From: Glandiceps talaboti
Lineage: Eukaryota; Hemichordata; Enteropneusta; Spengelidae
Assembly: GCF_964340395.1 (NCBI RefSeq)
Contig: NC_135560.1
Location: 10,237,098-10,301,097, forward strand
DNA length: 64,000 nt
Reading direction: 5' to 3'
The notes under the pieces were generated by a model. That model made no database searches, had not been told where the DNA came from, and was given only the letters and a program-made list of their open reading frames with translations. How positions within the stretch are numbered: the first letter of the stretch is position 1; each line of letters opens with the position of its first letter. Positions 60,382-64,000 of this stretch are shown here, one piece after another. The position numbers were made by a program, and so were the translations under genes.

Positions 60382-61386
60382 CTGGATAGTTCTTTAAGCA
60401 TTTAAACACTTGTCTCCCAAGAAGTCCAGTGGGGGCCATCCCTCATGGGTTCAGTGTTAATGCAGGAGGAAACCGGAGTACCCGGGGAAAACCTGCGTTG
60501 TTCGGTAGAGTCAAACTGAACGACACTCTTCTTACTTACAGCGGGGTAAATTTAATCGAACCCTAAATGGGGTTCGAACCCCGACTGCAGTGGTAAGAGG
60601 CAAGTGGTTTAACCACTTGGCCACCGACAACCCTTATTGCAAGACCGTAATGTTGGGTAGACCTACAGAAAAAGTAAAATCACCCAAGGGTACGGTATTT
60701 TATATGCCCGATATAGTTTCAACATAGAATCGGCCTTCCACTGTCTATACTTTGACTTGGAGACTGAGACCGCTGGTACAGTAAAAGATGAAGGTGTCAA
60801 TCTGTCTTCTTTGAAGATACAGAAAACGTTCGGGCTTTGAATTTTTATCATCTTTGAATAAGAACGCACACAGTGACATTCTTGTCGGCTTGTCGGTTTT
60901 GATGTTGTTTGAGTCATTGGCACCATATCTCTAGGAAAGTGAGTTGACAAGTGAACAGTAACTTCGAAATTAAAGCCTACCACGAAACACAAGACAGTGT
61001 ATGGATGACATCTCATTCAACTAGAGCTCAATATGGGAATTTAGATATGGCGTAAATAAACACTGGGTACATCCCCGTAGACTTCATTGATATACACACA
61101 AGGAGGAAACTGGTTTTTCAAATCACGTAGGTTTAGCTAGAGTGAATTGTATATACATATGTTGGCGAGAAGTGTTGAAACTGCGAGTGTTTGCATATAA
61201 ACTAAAACCTAAATACACCTAGAGCACACGTCATTTTTACCTAATTGTTGGATCGGTGTTTTTGGTATGGGTCATTTTGAAAAAAAAAATACTTGAAGGG
61301 GTGGGTCATTTTGGAAGTGGGGATCACTATAGTAAACAACAAGATAAAAGTATTTGTCATTTTGGTGCCGTAAAATGACTCCTAAG
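58980..61386. repeat. Conserved non-coding part of repeat unit 6, degenerate toward the right
   Basis: Follows the unit order (GGGCGCCC element near 59300, ~600-bp segment near 60130-61000, GGTATGGGTCATTTTG block near 61266). It has diverged further than units 1-5 and is interrupted by a SINE at 60351-60630. It stops at CGTCGTCTC (~61388), where other units continue into minisatellite and a homeobox gene. Confidence 0.7.
60351..60630 (-). mobile_element. Complete tRNA-derived SINE
   Basis: On the minus strand the head GTCGGTGGCCAAGTGGTTAA (A box) and GGGGTTCGAACCCC (B box) are tRNA-like. A body follows with GGTACTCCGGTTTCCTCCTGC, then TATAAATAAAGATTATTATT as a (TTA)n tail. The same body without the head is at 10471-10709. 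Inserted into repeat unit 6 only, so it postdates the array. Confidence 0.82.
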
Positions 61387-61790
61387 ACGTCGTCTCTTTC
61401 TGTGTGCCTTGATGTACAATAGGAAGTGTGAATATGGTGAAGTAGAGAACTGGTTGTAAATCGAAAAAAAGAAAGTTCTTTTCAGTGAGTCCGCTGACGG
61501 TGTCGTTTGAAGCGTCGGTGTTTTTAGCCAAACAATAGTTCACAGTGATTGACACCTGTCCGATGTTAGAAAGTTGCCGACATTCCTTTTCATTCCTTTA
61601 TCACATACTTACATACTAGTAGTACCGTTTTATATCTAATTTGAATTCATGTGTTGCTTTGCTTTGCTGGGTGTGGTGAGGTGTTATTGCAAGTGTCGAT
61701 CAAACAATGGTTCTCAGTGATTGGCACTCACCCACTAACACTATCGACAATGTCAGAAAGTCGCCGACATATCTTTCCCCATCACCGCTT
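61387..61790. repeat. Remnant of a seventh unit whose gene is deleted
   Basis: After CGTCGTCTC the sequence jumps to TTTCTGTGTGCC..GTACAATAGGAAGTGTGAAT, AGTTCTTTTCAGTGAGTCCGC and CCAAACAATAGTTCACAG. These match the region ~1.2 kb upstream of each homeobox ATG (compare 39290-39430). The minisatellite, gene and promoter are absent. A second, weaker copy of the CAAACAATGGTTCTCAGTGATTGGCAC..GTCAGAAAGTCGCCGACAT block lies at about 61690-61770. Confidence 0.75.
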
Positions 61791-64000
61791 ATCGTTAACC
61801 ACAGATCCTACACGTGTAGGGTATATACGTTAACATTACGTGGTAGTACGTGGTCAACTACATTATGTAAAACTGAGCATTCAGGTTATCCTGTTGATGA
61901 TAACTTGGGACTGAAGTCTACTGGCCGTGATAAATCACCAGATTTATTTCACATCCCGACAAAACAGACCGATGCTGCAAAGTTATCGTAGCCGACTAGT
62001 ACAATGAACTGCCGCGATGTTCTTTAATTACTCTCCGCAATCACAATTTGGCTCGCCGCGCACGATGTCTTTTTCTCGCAATCACAATTTGCAGGTGCAG
62101 ACAACGAATCAAGTTTCTGAAATCTTGTGAAAAAGCGAAGACTACGTATACAATATATTGAATCAGTTTTGGGTTTATTGCCGATTAAAGGGGAAAGTGA
62201 AGGATGTTCGTATATGTCATCCCACTGCAACATTTCATAAAATGTACATTGCCAATACCGATACAGTCTGCTGAAATAATAGTTTTGCCCGCTGAAACTG
62301 TCTGTTTCCCCACCCCTCCCAGTGACCTATACAACAAAGTCCCCTCCCACTGAAAAATCATGTACGAACAGCTTTTTTGTGAGATTAGCTTCGTTGGCTA
62401 CACAACAGCTATGAATAGACTTGTGCAAGAATTTGCTCTTCGGTAGTCTCGATGCCAACTGTGGTCTAACCACAGTAATTGGTTAGAATTTTGTGATCGA
62501 TTAACAAAGACATGATGTTAATGACTGTGTGGGTGGCTGTGGATGAATTTTAAATTACATCTCGGGACTCCTAGAGCAACAGCTTTGACTATACTGTGAA
62601 TAAAGGTATAAATCGTAATGATACTGTATAGGAACTAGACTAGCCCTTCAGTGATAGTATAATAGAGAATCTCAGACCACTAACACATTAACACATTTTT
62701 AGTGGTCGGAGAGAGAATGTAACAGAGTGTATTGAAGCGCCATCAACGTCCACCGAGTTATTAGAATCTGTTTGTCGTTTACATCTGTATCTGGTTATTC
62801 TACTGACCGTATTCGGGTGTCATGGTAACAACTCCTGACTGAATTTAAACGAGAATGAGGTTTTTTAGGCCAACTATTAAGAAACATGTCACTAACCGAT
62901 GGTATGTTTAACATATGCATTAAATCTCACATCAAATCTTATCTGCCTACGAAAGAAATAAAAAAAGAAAAGAAAGAAAGAAAGATATTCTTCATTATCC
63001 CCATTTTAGATCTGGAATGAATTTTATCGCTGAAACAGGAAACTTTGATTGATAGGCAGTGTTGATGGTTGAATCTCAAAATACCTTATATCGTATTTTA
63101 TGGTTACAATGTATGGTTTTATGTTGTAATATGGTCGGTGTATTTATTATCTCCTTCATGTACACTGTAATTTATACTCGACTGAAATCGATAACTATAC
63201 CAGTTAATTGAATTACATCAGAGCCAGCTACAACACAAAAGGCATTGACCGAATTAAATTAACTTTGTGTTGGTTTTGATATTCACAATTCGTCGTAGTC
63301 CGAATGCATGGTTTATATATATGCAAATCATTTTGATGTGTCATTGACCGGTTATATACTCTTTCTTTCAAATGTGAAACGTGAGTTGAATAGTGCAGCA
63401 TGCAGACGTTCTACAAAGCTGAGACTGAGAAGAGAGACTATTAAGTTACATAGAAGTCGTATTTGAATAAAGGGTAAGTAATTTATTGGAACATGTATGA
63501 GTGTATGTGTATCACGTTTTCTCTCCCCACCCCCACCCCTTCACCTTGGATACTGCATCTCAGTGAATGATATTGTTGAAACTTTCAGACATTTTGACTC
63601 AAAAACACGATTCGTGTACTTTTTAAGTTCAATGTTTTGACAAGAAATCAGTCAATTATCTAATTTGCTCGCGAATCTATTTGGTATATATCTTTAAGAG
63701 CTATTGAAACTAAATTGATCAATCGTTAACTGTAAATTTAGTCCCTGTCTGATATATTTGAAGAAAAAAAACCCGTTAGCTTTAAAAGGCGAAACAAAAA
63801 GTTGTGTGTTTCCGATAACATAGCCTCAGAAAATAGGGTAGGTAGGTCGGGAGTTAATTGTAATTCATTTTATCCATTTATTTTTGTATATATTGCTTCG
63901 ACCCAAAACCAAACGAAATGTCGATCAGAATACCCCTTCTGTGATAGTTTGATGAAATATGTACAGGAATCACTGGGGCAACAAAACAGACATACATAAG
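61791..64000. other. Right flank, no gene recognised
   Basis: Unique AT-rich sequence with a short (AAAG)n tract at about 62955-62985. Frames are short and unsupported. No exon, RNA gene or mobile element was recognised. Confidence 0.45.

Noticed and set aside
60541-60630. tRNA-like sequence with A and B boxes on the minus strand
   Set aside because: It continues into a SINE body with a (TTA)n tail that recurs at 10471-10709, so it is a SINE head, not a functional tRNA gene.
61651-62233. Short frames in the right flank (60-94 codons)
   Set aside because: No recognisable domains; one overlaps the degenerate unit remnant. Not supported as genes.

Overview
This is a eukaryotic, intron-rich, AT-leaning genomic window, most likely from a marine invertebrate deuterostome (hemichordate or echinoderm; amphioxus not excluded). 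The basis is the gene set (AP-3 beta adaptin, a secreted JmjC hydroxylase, tubulin chaperone A, paired-like homeobox genes), the GT-AG introns, and the many SINE, LINE and foldback-MITE remnants. The species call is inference; the genes are read directly.

Layout. (1) 506-12207, plus strand: the 3' sixteen exons of an AP-3 complex beta subunit gene; the N-terminal exons lie before the window. (2) 12.2-19.6 kb: 3' UTR and intergenic DNA with foldback MITEs and a LINE tail. (3) 19651-24794, minus strand: five-exon gene for a secreted or ER-lumenal JmjC/cupin-type 2-oxoglutarate dioxygenase with a long His/Asp-rich segment. (4) 25207-27889, plus strand: four-exon tubulin-specific chaperone A (TBCA), head-to-head with gene 3 across a 412-bp shared promoter interval. 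(5) 28.4-28.8 kb: 32-bp minisatellite. (6) 29.9-61.8 kb: a tandem array of six complete three-exon paired-like homeobox genes, all on the minus strand, with start codons 4.8-5.8 kb apart. The array also holds a 3' gene fragment and, at its right end, a unit from which the gene has been deleted. (7) 61.8-64 kb: no recognised gene.

The homeobox array is the centrepiece. Each repeat unit carries a 28-bp minisatellite beside the 3' end of the gene, three exons (190, 224 and 720-723 nt) with conserved splice phases, a TATA box about 70 bp before the ATG, one or two copies of an 88-bp upstream module, a (TCTTG)n/(TTATG)n array, and about 2 kb of conserved non-coding sequence. The encoded homeodomain is atypical. 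It has one extra residue between helix 1 and helix 2, an intron between residues 46 and 47 as in many PRD-class genes, and either Lys or Arg at position 50 depending on the copy. Exon-2 and exon-3 variants are shuffled between copies, and one copy has a premature stop just after the homeodomain. The arrangement resembles the tandem pmar1/micro1 genes of sea urchins and their phb relatives in other echinoderms, but homology is not shown here.

A second theme is tandem duplication at splice sites. One AP-3 beta exon has partial upstream copies of itself and its acceptor, another has a duplicated donor, and the JmjC gene has its exon-4 donor repeated five times at exactly 71-bp spacing.
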